Both the position numbers and the translations under genes were made by a program. 64,000 bases of DNA from Trebouxia sp. TZW2008 (taxonomy: Eukaryota; Chlorophyta; Trebouxiophyceae; Trebouxiales; Trebouxiaceae). A model generated the notes under the pieces. It ran no database searches, was not told the DNA's origin, and was given only the letters and a program-made list of their open reading frames with translations. Position 1 is the stretch's first letter; the number at the start of each line of letters is the position of its first letter. Shown here one piece after another: positions 23,401-34,377 of this stretch. The stretch is taken from assembly GCA_002118135.1 (NCBI GenBank), contig BDIU01000143.1, forward strand, positions 98,710 through 162,709, given 5' to 3'.

Positions 23401-25688
23401 AGGCTTAGGGTGCGCTGCTTGACCAAAGCTTGCATCGTTGGTCTGTTTGTGGGGCCGGCCCTTTCTGCGTCATGCTCCTCACTTGATGATCCCTATTTGG
23501 AATCAGCATGCACCAATCTCTGACAAGCAACCTGTGCTGAGGCTACATTGCAGGCAGAACACAATGCGTAAGTATCAGCTTTTGTTGCTTGCTGGTGGTC
23601 AGATTGCATTTATAGTGCTGCTGTCTTTTCAATAGATGATGTCAGCAATGTTGACACAATGTGAGAAATGTAAGCGTAGAAGGATTAGTCCAGTGGGTTT
23701 CACATAGGCATGAGCATTCAAAAGCATCCGGCCTATCAATCTTGTCTGGCAAAGTTGCGCCAGGGCAGCCATTCTGCTGCATGCAAACAAAACTCAGCTT
23801 CAGTCAAGCCCAGAACAAGCAGACAAAGTCTTCTTGATGCCAATACAGGTTTATGTCGAACATGGTCTGTCAGCATGCCAGTTCTCTAGCACCCAGCTTG
23901 CTAGCAACAACAAGCAGCCAGAAAAAGCATGTTGGGCCGTGCCCTGCTCTAAAGCAGCTGCGTTCCCATCACTTCAGTGGCAGCAGCAACGGCCTCAAAT
24001 ACAAATGTCAGATACTGAGCTTGTTTGCTCCAAAAGATTGACATTGCGTCAGTCTGCTATGGGCTGGTGTTGCAGAACATCTGTCATATCTCAATGACTC
24101 ATCCCTTTCTTTCTCAAGAGCGCAAGCAACACATGTGTTGATTTTGATGCTGTGATGTCTGCAGCACTTTGAGGGATATGACCCAGAGGGCTTCTCTATG
24201 TGGCTGTGCGACTACAAGTACATTGACGAGAACACCGTAAACTATGTTGTCATGAACAAGGTGAGCCCCTTTGAAGCCCTGAACTTGTTCACCGTCAACA
24301 GAGCACCTGACATTGTGATGCCTGATCAACAGCAGCACTTCTTGTCATGCGTGACGCATTGGGGGCATTCTGGCTGTGAGATGCTGCTTCGCAGAATCAC
24401 AGATTTGGCACCAATGCTGTGTAGCATGTGCTGGGCAGTACTGATGTTTTTGGGCATATTGCTCTTTTCAAGCGTCAAGAGTGTCCTTGATTTGCTACTC
24501 TGGGCATGATACGGTGCACAGCATCAGGTGTCTGCTTACTCAGCCAGCACTGGTAACACGCGCAGTCAGCTCTTCTGGAATTTGATTCCTGTGCTGTATA
24601 GTGATGATCAAATCGTGATGTTTGGACGCCTCACCTATGGCCGTGCGACCTGAGGGGTTCCACGTGAACCCTGAGGTTCCCCGCCAACCCTCTGATGCCT
24701 GACGTCGGCCTTGTGTCCCGAATCCTGTTTGCCAAGTATCTGGAACCATGCTCTGGCATGTCAGGTTGGTGGTTTCCTGCAAAGGATAGACTACGTGCGC
24801 AAGTATGCCTTTGGCGTGATGTGCATCCTGAAGAACTCAGAGGGACAGTTCCCCATCAAGGGCTTCTGGATCTTCAGAGGGCAGGACATCCCACAGATGA
24901 TGAAGGATGAGTGCTACGACCTGGAACTGTATGACTGGACCAAGCTGGATGGCAAGGCTCTGAAACCAGTAAGTTTTAGTACTCAGTGCTTTGAGACCCA
25001 TTGGCTTGACCTCATCAGTACTTCTCTTCACTTGCACACCTGATCATTCTGTTCCGACTGACATACACTGTCAGGCTCAGACCACTGGTATGCTTTGCTT
25101 TGAATTGCTTGCACGTCTCGTGTGTCAAATTGAACATGGACTCTGTGTTCATGCTTGCCAGTATGTGCAATGTGGCTTGGTGCAACATATGTGTCCCTAA
25201 TGCTGTATAGTAGACATTCTTGGACCATCTGTTGCCCATAGCTGCTCATCACTTGCTGAAACAATTGCTCCCAGCTGCATATTGACTCAAAGCACTAATG
25301 CAGCTGGAGCAATCCTTGCAGCAAATGCTGAGCAATTGCGTCAAACTGCAAGGTTTGAACAGCAGCAAACACAATGCAATGGTGCGCAGCCGGCACGTCA
25401 TGTGCCTGTTCATTGTTGCTGCCAGGTTTGGCAGCTCTTGGCTATCTGTCTGCCCTGCAAGGCCATGTCTTAAAGAGTCATGTTGCTGATGCAATGGTCG
25501 CCTTGCAAACAACAGCTATTGTTCTGCTTGTAGCATCACAGAAAACCCGGCAACAAAAGCATTAGTTATTGTGATTTAACAACCTTGCTGCTGTAATGCA
25601 GGAGGAGAAGGCTTTGCTCGAGTCCATGATTGCAGAGGACGACAAGATTGAGGGTCTGGAGCATGTTGAGTGCAAGGTCTTCAAGTAG
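20408..25688 (+). CDS. Elongation factor 1B gamma subunit (GST-like plus EF1G domain)
   Basis: Structural subunit of the eEF1B complex, which reloads eEF1A with GTP during translation. Ten exons join in phase to about 452 residues: 20408-20566, 20645-20755, 20829-20936, 21063-21206, 21442-21565, 21875-22011, 22384-22572, 24165-24260, 24765-24968 and 25602-25688. The N-terminal half is a glutathione-transferase fold (FLKLNPFGKVPTLETPQGG, VEQWIDFS, FLVGESVTLADI). A Gln/Lys/Pro-rich linker follows. The C-terminal EF1G domain has KNPLDLLPPSTMILDSWKRL, GYDPEGFSMWLCDYKY, YVRKYAFG, GFWIFRGQDIP and the end HVECKVFK. The intron after exon 3 starts GC, not GT (AAAAAG|GCAAGA). The intron at 22573-24164 is unusually long for this gene. 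A TGTAA at 26151-26155 could serve as poly(A) signal. Confidence 0.96.
21884..22005 (+). repeat. CAG/CAA-rich coding repeat (poly-Gln linker of eEF1B-gamma)
   Basis: Interrupted CAG/CAA codons encode SPQQQQSQQQQQQAPKQQQ and a further QQQ/KPKEPKEQ stretch. This is the flexible linker between the GST-like and EF1G domains. Such runs are prone to length change. Confidence 0.85.
22573..24164 (+). other. Long intron of eEF1B-gamma
   Basis: It starts GTGAGC and ends CTGCAG. It holds a short tetranucleotide run near 23291-23320 and otherwise nothing recognisable on either strand. Confidence 0.6.
23291..23320. repeat. AATG tetranucleotide microsatellite
   Basis: About seven imperfect units of ATGA/AATG lie inside the long intron of the eEF1B-gamma gene. 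Confidence 0.8.
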
Positions 25689-26556
25689 ACACAAGCCTTG
25701 CGAACAACATTAATCGTGTCACTCGTGAAGCACTTCCGGCCTGTCGAGGTTGTTAACTCTAAAACTCATAAATCACCGTGGGTTGGTGTGCCTGTGAGCA
25801 GGCATAATCATCGTCTGGCTGGGTAACGTGCACAGGCACCGCTGGTTTCTCATTTTATTGCTGCTGCTGTTAGCTAGGTAGAGCTGCAGAGTTGGTGTTA
25901 GATCCATGCGCAGCTCTGTTTTAATTTTACATCATGCCAAATGTTACACCTGTCTTGCATTCCGGACGATGCAGCGCTTCAGCAGCGTACGTATTGGGCG
26001 GCAGCTTGCAAAGTTTCGTTCCTTTCTTGCGGTTGGAGATGGCAAAGCATCACTGCTGCCAGGCAGATCATAAAACGGTATTAGCATGTGAGCAGGCATG
26101 ATTGTCGATCGATGAACGTCAGTGAGCAGGATCTAGCAGGGACAGTGCAATGTAACACTTTTCAGCGTGATTGGCGACTCAAGTTGTGGCAGCTTCCAAG
26201 TATTATATTGCTGCAAGTAGCAAGTGTCTGAGGGGCAGTGGAAGGAAGCTGGGAGGCTGCTTCAGGAATGGGGATCACGACTGGGACCAAATAATCGGTA
26301 AGCCCGGTCATGGTTGCATAAGATTGTAGTCTTGATCAATCGCTTAGCGACACCGTCTTGTTCAAGCTTGTCAAAGGAGAGAAACGGTGCGACCGACGAA
26401 TACCTGAAGCACTGCAGAAGTAGTGCATCGCGTGGCCGTCTGTCGCTGGCGCTGCCGTGATCGCTTTGTGACGGTTGGCTTGTGAGAGGCACTGTTTTGT
26501 CGTCTTCGACCGACAAGGTCTGCGTACTGTCTGCACAACTTATCTCGCTCTGAACT
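25689..26556. other. Intergenic: eEF1B-gamma 3' UTR and promoter of the next gene
   Basis: The first part fits a 3' UTR with a TGTAA at 26151-26155. From about 26370 the DNA is CpG-rich and probably holds the promoter and 5' UTR of the gene at 26557. Minus-strand open frames here and up to 26790 are shadows of that gene. Confidence 0.4.
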
Positions 26557-27401
26557 ATGGCAATCCCTGCCAGGCAAACGCAAACCGCGGCGTCGGGATC
26601 TCCTGTACACGAGTCGCCATGTTGTTTGCGCGTCGTTGGCAAAACGATATCGGACTGCATAGTGCGGACCGAGGTATACACCTGCTGATCTGATTTGCTG
26701 CAGCGCTGCCTTTTGAGCTTGCAGATCGTTGAGCAAGGCTTCATGATCGAAGTTTGTGTGCAGCATGGGGATGTCAGCTTTCATGTCCATAGAGCCAAAT
26801 CGCTAAATCCCATGCAAGGAGAAGAGTGGCACATCTCAGATGCTCAAAACCCAACCGCCGCTGCAGTGATAGTCAAACAAAAGCCCTTCAAGCGAGTTGT
26901 AACCTTTGAAACCTATGATGGCACCATGATGGCTGAAATGAGTCACGAGCGCTTCAGCACTGACAGCGAAATCACCTACGCCAATGAGCAATATAGGTAG
27001 AATTGGGCGTGCACACATGCTTGTTTCTGCTTCAAGCATAAATTCCTGATGAGCGCTGCATTTGCATCACGTCAAACTACCAGAACAACTGCCACGTGAC
27101 CTTGGCTCCACAATGAAACAGCTCTTACAGGTCGACAGATGCATGTTCAAGTGCACAAGACAAAAGCTGCAGCGCTGACTGCAGGTGGCACACACACGGA
27201 CGCTCAAACCTGGATCTCTTGGACTCTCAAAACAAGAAAGTTGCAAGCTTCCAAGCAAGCGGCGCTATGACAGCACCATGGAAAGCTGCAGCAGACAAAA
27301 TCACCATTCTCAGTGGCTGCCGTGACTCAATATGGATGTGTCTTGTCATTGCAAGCAGCATCCTGGAGGCGGACAGAGTTGGAGGCAGGCGCTGGTTCTG
27401 A
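26557..27401 (+). CDS. LURP-one-related / tubby-C-terminal-like protein
   Basis: Three exons (26557-26673, 26725-26996, 27185-27401) join in phase to 201 residues, the usual size of the LURP-one-related family. That family has the beta-barrel plus central helix fold of Tubby and scramblase C-termini; its biochemical role is poorly known. The pattern fits: repeated beta-strand stretches (DVSFHVHRAKSLNP, KRVVTFETYDGTMMAEM), a strand with Asp-Ser-X-Asn (SNLDLLDSQNKKVASFQAS), and a hydrophobic C-terminal helix (SIWMCLVIASSILEADR). The start was chosen because the ATG at 26557 leads through a stop-free exon to a GTATAC donor, and the join restores the downstream frame. The first intron is only 51 bases. 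TGTAA motifs at 27831 and 27849 may mark the transcript end. The fold assignment is by pattern only. Confidence 0.6.
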
Positions 27402-28163
27402 GTTATCTTAGGTGGCACCTCATAGCCATGTCTTTCTGCATGTGGCAGTCACATGAAAAGAAAACAGCTATGCCGTTATGCTGCGCCATATGGGATGTGT
27501 GATCGGAGCCCCGTCAGTAGAGACAGCCCAGGAAACCGTCCACAGGTGTGCATAGGTCATACACGACACGTGTTGCCTGTTCATGAGTTTGCCCACCTGT
27601 GTACCGCAAAGTCCAGGTACTGCACATCTAACGTAGTGCAAACAAGTGTATTGTGAGAAAATGGAAGCCTCTATCTGCCATGTTGTACTGTACAACAGCA
27701 GCACCCATGTGTACAACAGCAGCTGCACTTCAGATCTCTTAGCATAGCATGGAAAGAGTTGACGCTCCATGAAGCAACTGCTTTGAACAAGACTATGTTG
27801 GCTAGCGCTCTAATGTTGATATCGACAATCTGTAAAGTAGTGACAACCTGTAAGTAATTTCTTCAGAACCAGTCCACCGTGGCACTGCCAGGATTGCTGA
27901 TGCAAATGGAAAGGTCCTGTAGCTGACAGTGCACAGCCATAGATCGCTGCACTTATCAACGACTTGCCTTGTCGCTACGCTGGAACTCTGCTGAACATAA
28001 GCTGGACATACAGGCATTGCAAAGCACACATTGGCATTCCAAGCTACTTCACACTTAACAAAATGGTATTACGAGCGTTGTTCGTCAAGTGCTCATGATG
28101 CAGTGTTGTGACAAATCGCTTTCATGTCAATGGCTCAGCAAGCTGCAAGCACCAGAATGCTGT
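27402..28163. other. Intergenic between two converging genes
   Basis: It holds the 3' UTRs of the LURP-one-like gene (+) and the aquaporin gene (-). Nothing else is recognisable. Confidence 0.4.
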
Positions 28164-30465
28164 TCAATCATCTTTTGACTGAATTGCAGCCGTTTCGCTA
28201 ACGCTGCTTGCTTTTGACTTATCAACGAGCACAGTGTTCTGTTGTCTTTGGCTTGCCTTGGTGACAACAAAAGCCCGCCAAGTCAGGCCTGCTAGCAGTC
28301 CTCCAAGCAGCGGCCCCAGCCAAAACACCAGCAAGTGTTCCTGCCAGCTGTTGCTGCCAAACTGAGCAAACCATCCAAACGTCTGCATGCATGCAATACT
28401 GTGTGAGCTGAGCAGATAGAGGTTATTGCTGTTGGGTTCAGAGTGGACCTGGGTTCAAGACGGCATGCCTTTGCCAAGCATAGCTCAAGCAGCCTTACAT
28501 ACATGCAAGTCAGCACGCACAGAAGGTCTCAGGTGAAAGGTACAGCTTGGGCTTGCCGTGAACACAAAAAGAAGATGCAACATTTAAATCATGCAGTACA
28601 GCAGCATTGATGTGCAAGCGACAAGTATGGCAAGTTTGCACACATTACTGCTTGCCCTGCAGCTGCAGCAAAACATCAGGAAGTGAAGCAGCTATAGCAC
28701 CAAGCATCTTGCAGAACCATAGCAATGATCACATAATGTGCTCTATGCACAAAAGCTGAAGCAGCAGAGACATGGAACTCACAAAAGCAGGGTTCATGGA
28801 TGGCCCTGTCAGCTCTGCACCAGAGACCACAAGCGCTACTGTGGCTACAAGAGGAGCCCAGTAGGCAAGGTACTTGTTCCTGGCACCTGCAAGCATGCAC
28901 TAGCATACAGTGCGTCTACTAGCTGCAGATCTTGATTGCGCTTGACACAGTACTGGACAAGCACAATCTGCACCCTGTACAGTTCAGATCTGCTGATTGA
29001 GCTTGAGGCAGTGGGCTGATACCAAGAGTTGGCATCTGGCAGATCTGGGAGCAGTTGCTGCATGCTGTGCAGGAAGGGAGAGTATGTAACATGTAGCTGC
29101 TGATTGCAGACAATTTAAGCATCCTGAGGACTCACAGGCATATGCAGCTTTTGTGAATCACAGACAGACATCAGGTGACATCATGACACGAGCGCAAATG
29201 CATAGAGCGCTGCAGAGTGTCAACAGCTTTTATGCAAGGCAAGCCTGGCTGTATGTACCTAAGACACATGACATGGTCACGGTCCGGAAGAACACGCATC
29301 ATCAACAGAACAAATAGACATATATATGGACTGGCTGCAAACGTCCACGCAAAGTTTCAGCAACAACTTGACAATGGTGAAGTCTATGCAAACGTTCAGG
29401 TCAGCAAGGCCCAGCGTGTATGCAGATTGAACTCAGGCCAGAGCACTAGACACCATGCACAGCAAGCATAACAAAAGCGCACTTGTGGCATAGAGTATGA
29501 CAATATTCAGCAAGTATGTGAGCGCTGCCTCAGTCAGGACCGCAGTCCTAAGGGTGACTCCGGGCTGAGGCGCAAGCGCCATCTTGTAGAAGTTCCTGCA
29601 AAGCAAACTGCTGCTGTCAATGCATCTCAAGAGCCCTGAATGGTTGCATACCAGACTTAATACATTGAGCTGAATACAATTGCTGCCATGCCACCGTTTC
29701 TTAGATGCCTGCCTTCATGCAACAGCAATATAACACTGTATCAAATTACGACTTCACAGGCGGGCGGATCTGCAGATTTGAGCTTCGTAGCCAGGATCAA
29801 GCTGCAGGGCAGACACAGGAAGATGTATAACCTTTGCCACTTGATGGGTATGAAGATCAAGGCTGCAGCTGCACCCAGGATGCCTCCAAAGATTTGAGAC
29901 ACCTATGCAGCACTGTCAAGATTGTTGCCGGCAGCCAGTGCATGCACTTTCAGTAAAGAAGTCTAGCCCTTGGAGGTTCAGACTGGATCTAATTCAGCCA
30001 AATTAGACTTTGCAAAAGGCAGGACAAGGTTTTGGTACATGTGCAGGATCTGGTGTTTGGCAGTGCGTACCATGCGCACAGCGTGAGTCCTGCGTTTGCC
30101 TTGGCCAACTGCTGCAAATGCCAGATTATGGCTGGGGTTGAACAAAGTGCCAGGGCCGCCAAGCCATTCTGCCACTGGACCAAAGACTATCAGCCCTGTG
30201 ACCAGTATGCCCAAGCTAGCTGCAAAAGCAGGTAGTCCCAAGGCTGGTCCAACAAGCTGCGCTACCTGACTTGCATTGCAGTCAAGTGTTAAATACCATG
30301 AGCTGTTTTTGGCAGACCCATCTATTAACGCGTGCAAAGGGTCAAATGAACACTTGCCTCCTCGAATGTTGAAGACACAAAAACAAAGAAGCTGGTCGCA
30401 AGAGCATCCCCAACTGCAAGACTGAAGCCGCTGCGCTGCCTTGCTGGCGCAGCATCTGTGGCCAT
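28164..30465 (-). CDS. Small basic intrinsic protein (SIP)-type aquaporin
   Basis: Membrane channel of the MIP family. SIPs of plants sit mainly in the ER and conduct water or small solutes. Exons were joined in phase: 30465-30358, 30265-30071, from 29902, from about 29597, from about 28890 and the last one ending at 28164. Membrane segments include AVGDALATSFFVFVSSTFEE (TM1), GILVTGLIVFGPVA (TM2), QIFGGILGAAAALIFIPIKW, AVLTEAALTYLLNIVILYA, LVATVALVVSGAELTG and HLLVFWLGPLLGGLLAG. The first half-helix motif is NPS (LFNPSHNLAF), not NPA; the second is NPA (GPSMNPAF). The VSSTFEE end of TM1 and the GP/W-rich last helix resemble SIPs more than PIPs or TIPs. The first intron appears to be GC-AG (GAG|GCAAGT). 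The open frame extends upstream without a stop, so a longer N-terminus is possible. Confidence 0.88.
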
Positions 30466-30836
30466 GTACAAGCTGGCAAGCTTCGTGTTCTGCTCGCTTG
30501 ATGTTGGCTGAGAAGGCGATAGCTCGAACCCGCAACGAGCCTTGCTCTGAGCGTCACTGTCGCATGGCTGATCGGTCAGAAGTGAGTGAACGTAAGTGCG
30601 AACGTAGAACCCGCTTGTTTGATCTTCGAGATCGAACAGCAAGTGCTGGATTGCGAGCCCAAAAAGCGCTATGTCTGATTGCAATGCGGCACGAAACGGC
30701 AAAGTCGCCAACAACCGGTTTGAACGAAGTCTGAGCACTTTCAGCCAATTAGTCATCTTAGTCATGCTGGCCTGCGAAGTGGACATCCAGAGCAGAGAAC
30801 GGTTCAGAGGCCGATGCGCTAAGCATCACAGAAGAC
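30466..30836. promoter_or_regulatory. Shared promoter region of the aquaporin and OTU genes
   Basis: The two genes diverge with start codons about 370 bases apart. The stretch is CpG-rich. A bidirectional promoter is inferred. Confidence 0.42.
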
Positions 30837-33800
30837 ATGGGACGCAAAGGTGGAGGCAAGAAAGCGTTCTTGAAGGGGGTCGCTGCAAAGCCTGAAGCCG
30901 ACGAGCAGGCGACCCTCGCTAGCAGCGATCAGGCAGAGGCGCCATCGTCAGCAGAAACGCCTGTCACAAGAGAGGCACCGCCAGCACCAGCCTCTGCAGA
31001 TGCTGCTCAGCTGCCTGATGTCGCATCCACTGCGCAAGATATCGAATCCGAGACCCGTGGACAGCTGACGCAGCGACATAAAAAGGTTCACTCCCTGCCT
31101 TGACCTGATGCACAGCGCTATGGTGAAACCTTTACTCACGTTGTGCGCTGATCTGTCAGGAAGCGAAAGCATTGAAGGAGGCGTCGAAACGGCTTGGCAA
31201 AAAGAAAAAGGTGATCAGTGCGTATCAAAGCCACCATCTTGCTTGTGTGCTAACAGACTTGCCACAAAGAATGCACCAGGTGCATCTCACACAGCTTCGT
31301 GCTGTTTCCAGCCCAACTGTCTGAAAGCACAGCTGAAAGCAGGCTGCATGTTTAGTCAAAGGCAGTTGCTTTTGTGCAGAACACTTGTTGCAATAGTCTG
31401 CACGTGCTATATGGACACTCACATAATTTAAACTTGCCACAGGATGACATTGCAAAGCTTGAGCAAGAAATGGATGAGCGTCACGCTGCTGAGACTGCTG
31501 CATTGGAACAGCGAGAGCGTGATGCAGCAGGACCTCAAGCAGAAGCCACCAACATTCTGGAGAGTGACCTGTACAGCTTCACCTTGACCTCCGAGGATGG
31601 CCAGAAACAGGTGAGGGCTGCACACATGTTATGGACTGACAACCCTGCAAATCTCCCTGCCACATGATCCCTTTCAAACGTTTGCACAAGACTCTGAATT
31701 GCTGGTGCCAAATGCTCAGAAAGAATTAAAGCATTGTTAGATACCACCAGGAAGCTGTCTCATGCTGAGGCCAATACTAGCCGTCCAATTTTTTATGGTG
31801 TCAGGCAGCCATGTCCTTGTACACCGGCTTTATATCTGATAGGTCTGATCTGTCCTTGCTGAGCTTTCCTGTGAATGTGCCTTTTGACTGAATGCGACTG
31901 TGCCCTTCATTGACTGGGGGTCTACCTTTGTTTGACTGTGGCTGTCCCATTGATCTTGCAGAAGCAGCCAACCAAGGCTCAGAAGAGGCGGCAACATCAG
32001 GCTGAGAAGGAAGCTGAGAGGGAAGCTGAGCTGGAGGCAGAGCGTGCACAGCATGGCGAGAGTGAGCAAGCTATAGAAGACAAAGCACTCAGGGGCATAC
32101 TGACCCCACTTGGACTCACAATACGCGCCATTCAGGTACAGTTGTGCACTGCTGCCTTTTGCTTGTCCAACTCAATTCTGCTGAGCCTACAGCATCTGAC
32201 AAAGACTGCCCCACTGTCCACCCATTGTCTTTTTGAGTTTGCAGTATGTAGCTAGTCTCAGAAGCTGTTTCAGCTCACAGCAAAGTCCAAGCAGAAGTTT
32301 AGGCATGCATGGATACAACCTAGGTGTTGTATGGGCATGCTGGCATCAGTTACATTATGGAACATCTGTAGACAGGTTAGGTTCATTAATATTGCCACCA
32401 TTAAGACTGAAGGTTTCATTTTTGCCATCAATGCTGTTGTGCAGCCGCATTATTGTCAATGCTGTGATCTGAAAGGGATCACACAACGCCATCGATGTCA
32501 CTACCATACTTGTTGATGCATTGCCTCTTGCAACCAGCTGTATTTGACAATAGGGACCATTTGCTGCCTCAATTTCAGTATTTCAGCCAAGATGAAAGTC
32601 ATGCATTTGTCTGAGGGCATACATGCATTGCTGTTTCTCTGAGCTGCTTAGAACACATCATGTTCATCAAATGCACTGCTCCTTGCAATACACTGCATTC
32701 ATCATCACGGAAACCCTTTGGTGCCTCCATTTGAGTACTGTCAAAGGTCATGCGTTTCTGCATCTACACACGCATTGCTGTTTTGAGCGCAGCTGTAGGC
32801 AATGATGCTAAGAAATGACTGTTGTCCGCAGCCAGATGGCCATTGCATGTACAGAGCTGTACAAGATCAACTCCGCTTGTACGACAAGAATGAAAATGGT
32901 CATTCACCAGAAGACGTCACAGCATTGAGGCACAAGACAGCTGATTATGTCCGGAATCACAAAGAAGAATTCCTGCCCTTCTTGACACAGGTGTGCATTC
33001 CATAGTACTTCCATAGTACTTCCATAGTACTTGCGGCAATGCAGTGCCTTAATTAACAGAAATAGCCATGTGTGCCAGATCTTGAAGCTTGTGTACCTTT
33101 TGGCTCATTAGGATCTCCAATGAATGGCATGCCAATTTGCACTGGCTCTGCAAACAGTGCATATTGTGTTGTATGACATCTGCCTGGCCAGCTAGTGTAA
33201 CATAGAGCTTTACTGTGTCTATGCTAGTATATGAAGCACAGTAACATATCATGTTGCTGCTGCTGTTGCTGATGCTTGTGTTGCTGACTTGTGAAAATAT
33301 GTACCGTCCAAGTGCACAAAGGCTGGGGCTTTTGACAGCAATCAGAAGTTTTAGAATTCAGCAGTGCGCAATGAGCCACACAGCAGCATCTGGCTGAGCT
33401 CAATACTAATTTGTCTGTTGTAGTGCTGATAATGCTGTTGGCATTGCAGGATTTGGATGAAGATGACCTTGACAGCAGCTTTGAGCAATACTGCCAAGAC
33501 ATACAGGACACAGCAGCCTGGGGTGGTCAGACAGAGCTAAATGCACTAGCCAATGTGCTGCAGCACCACATTCAGGTGTATGCAGCTGGCTTGCCACTCG
33601 TGGACATGGGCCAACAGTACAAAGGTAAGAGTGCGAAGGTTGCTGAAAAGTCTTCCGTTGCGCAGGTGCATTCGGCTTGCCAGCATGCATAATTTTACAA
33701 GGCAATCACTGTTGCATGCACCCGCAACTTGCACGAACCGCAAGTGCATGGTCAAATCAGCTGCGGTCATCTGTCACATTCTGAGTCCAAAGCCAAGTGT

Positions 33801-33945
33801 GATTTCAGGTGGCAAGCATGAGTCTCTGGCAGTATGCTACCTCAGACATGCCTTTGCGCTGGGCGAACACTACAACAGTGTAGTCCCTGCTGCTGGCTCG
33901 GAAGAGGACGCTGAGGAGCCTTTTGAGGACATCACCAGTTCTTGA
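30837..33945 (+). CDS. OTU-family deubiquitinase, OTUD6-like
   Basis: Cysteine protease that removes ubiquitin. Seven exons join in phase to about 370 residues: 30837-31085, 31160-31210, 31443-31610, 31962-32135, 32832-32990, 33450-33624 and 33809-33945. The N-terminus (MGRKGGGKKAFLKG) is basic, then comes an Ala/Pro/Glu-rich low-complexity part. A long charged coiled coil follows (KLEQEMDERHAAETAALEQR, then KQPTKAQKRRQHQAEKEAER), as in OTUD6 proteins. The OTU fold has the catalytic DGHCMYRAVQ (Asp-Gly-X-Cys) at about 32835, WGGQTELNALANVL at about 33515, and the catalytic His in ALGEHYNSVVP at about 33865. The Cys and His are both present, so it should be active. The C-terminus is acidic (EEDAEEPFEDITSS). 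Confidence 0.94.
32999..33032. repeat. Tandem 11-base repeat (CCATAGTACTT) x3
   Basis: Three perfect or near-perfect units lie just inside the fifth intron of the OTU gene, right after the GTGTGC donor. Confidence 0.9.
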
Positions 33946-34377
33946 TGTGCATGCTTGATGTTAGGAGCACCTGACCATGTATACAAGTCTGTTGCTTGTT
34001 TTGCCGCATCCATGTTGCAGCATCAACAGCCATTTGGTGAATGTCCAGAACCACCTTTCAGCATGCATAATGCACAACAGTCCATGCCTCTCAAGGTTTT
34101 TGCTCAACTATCATTACAAATTGCAGAACACCAGAAATAGGTTTTCATCGTTGTCAACAGATGATGCTAACCTAGGCATGTGGTGCTAGTCTAGGAGGTT
34201 TCAAAATCATATATTGTCATAAAATACAGTCAAATCAAATGAATCAAGCTAATCAGTGAAGCACACAACTGCATGCACAAATGAAGTTCAGTCGTCCGCA
34301 CATGCAAGTGCAACGCACATTCAAGACAAGACATGCATGCATGCATAAGTTGTCTTGCATGTATATAATCATTTGTG
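33946..34377. other. Intergenic between two converging genes
   Basis: It holds the 3' UTRs of the OTU gene (+) and the mannanase gene (-). A TGTAA on the minus strand at 34118-34114 could be the mannanase poly(A) signal. Nothing else is seen. Confidence 0.4.

Noticed and set aside
26262..26790. Two minus-strand open frames, one starting MDMKADIPMLHTNFDHEALL, that look protein-like
   Set aside because: They lie antisense to the plus-strand gene at 26557-27401, whose three exons join in phase and match a known fold pattern. No continuation with splice sites was found on the minus strand.
30466..30786. Possible 107-residue N-terminal extension of the aquaporin
   Set aside because: The frame is open, but SIPs usually begin close to TM1 and the sequence lies in the probable shared promoter. 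It is kept only as an alternative start.
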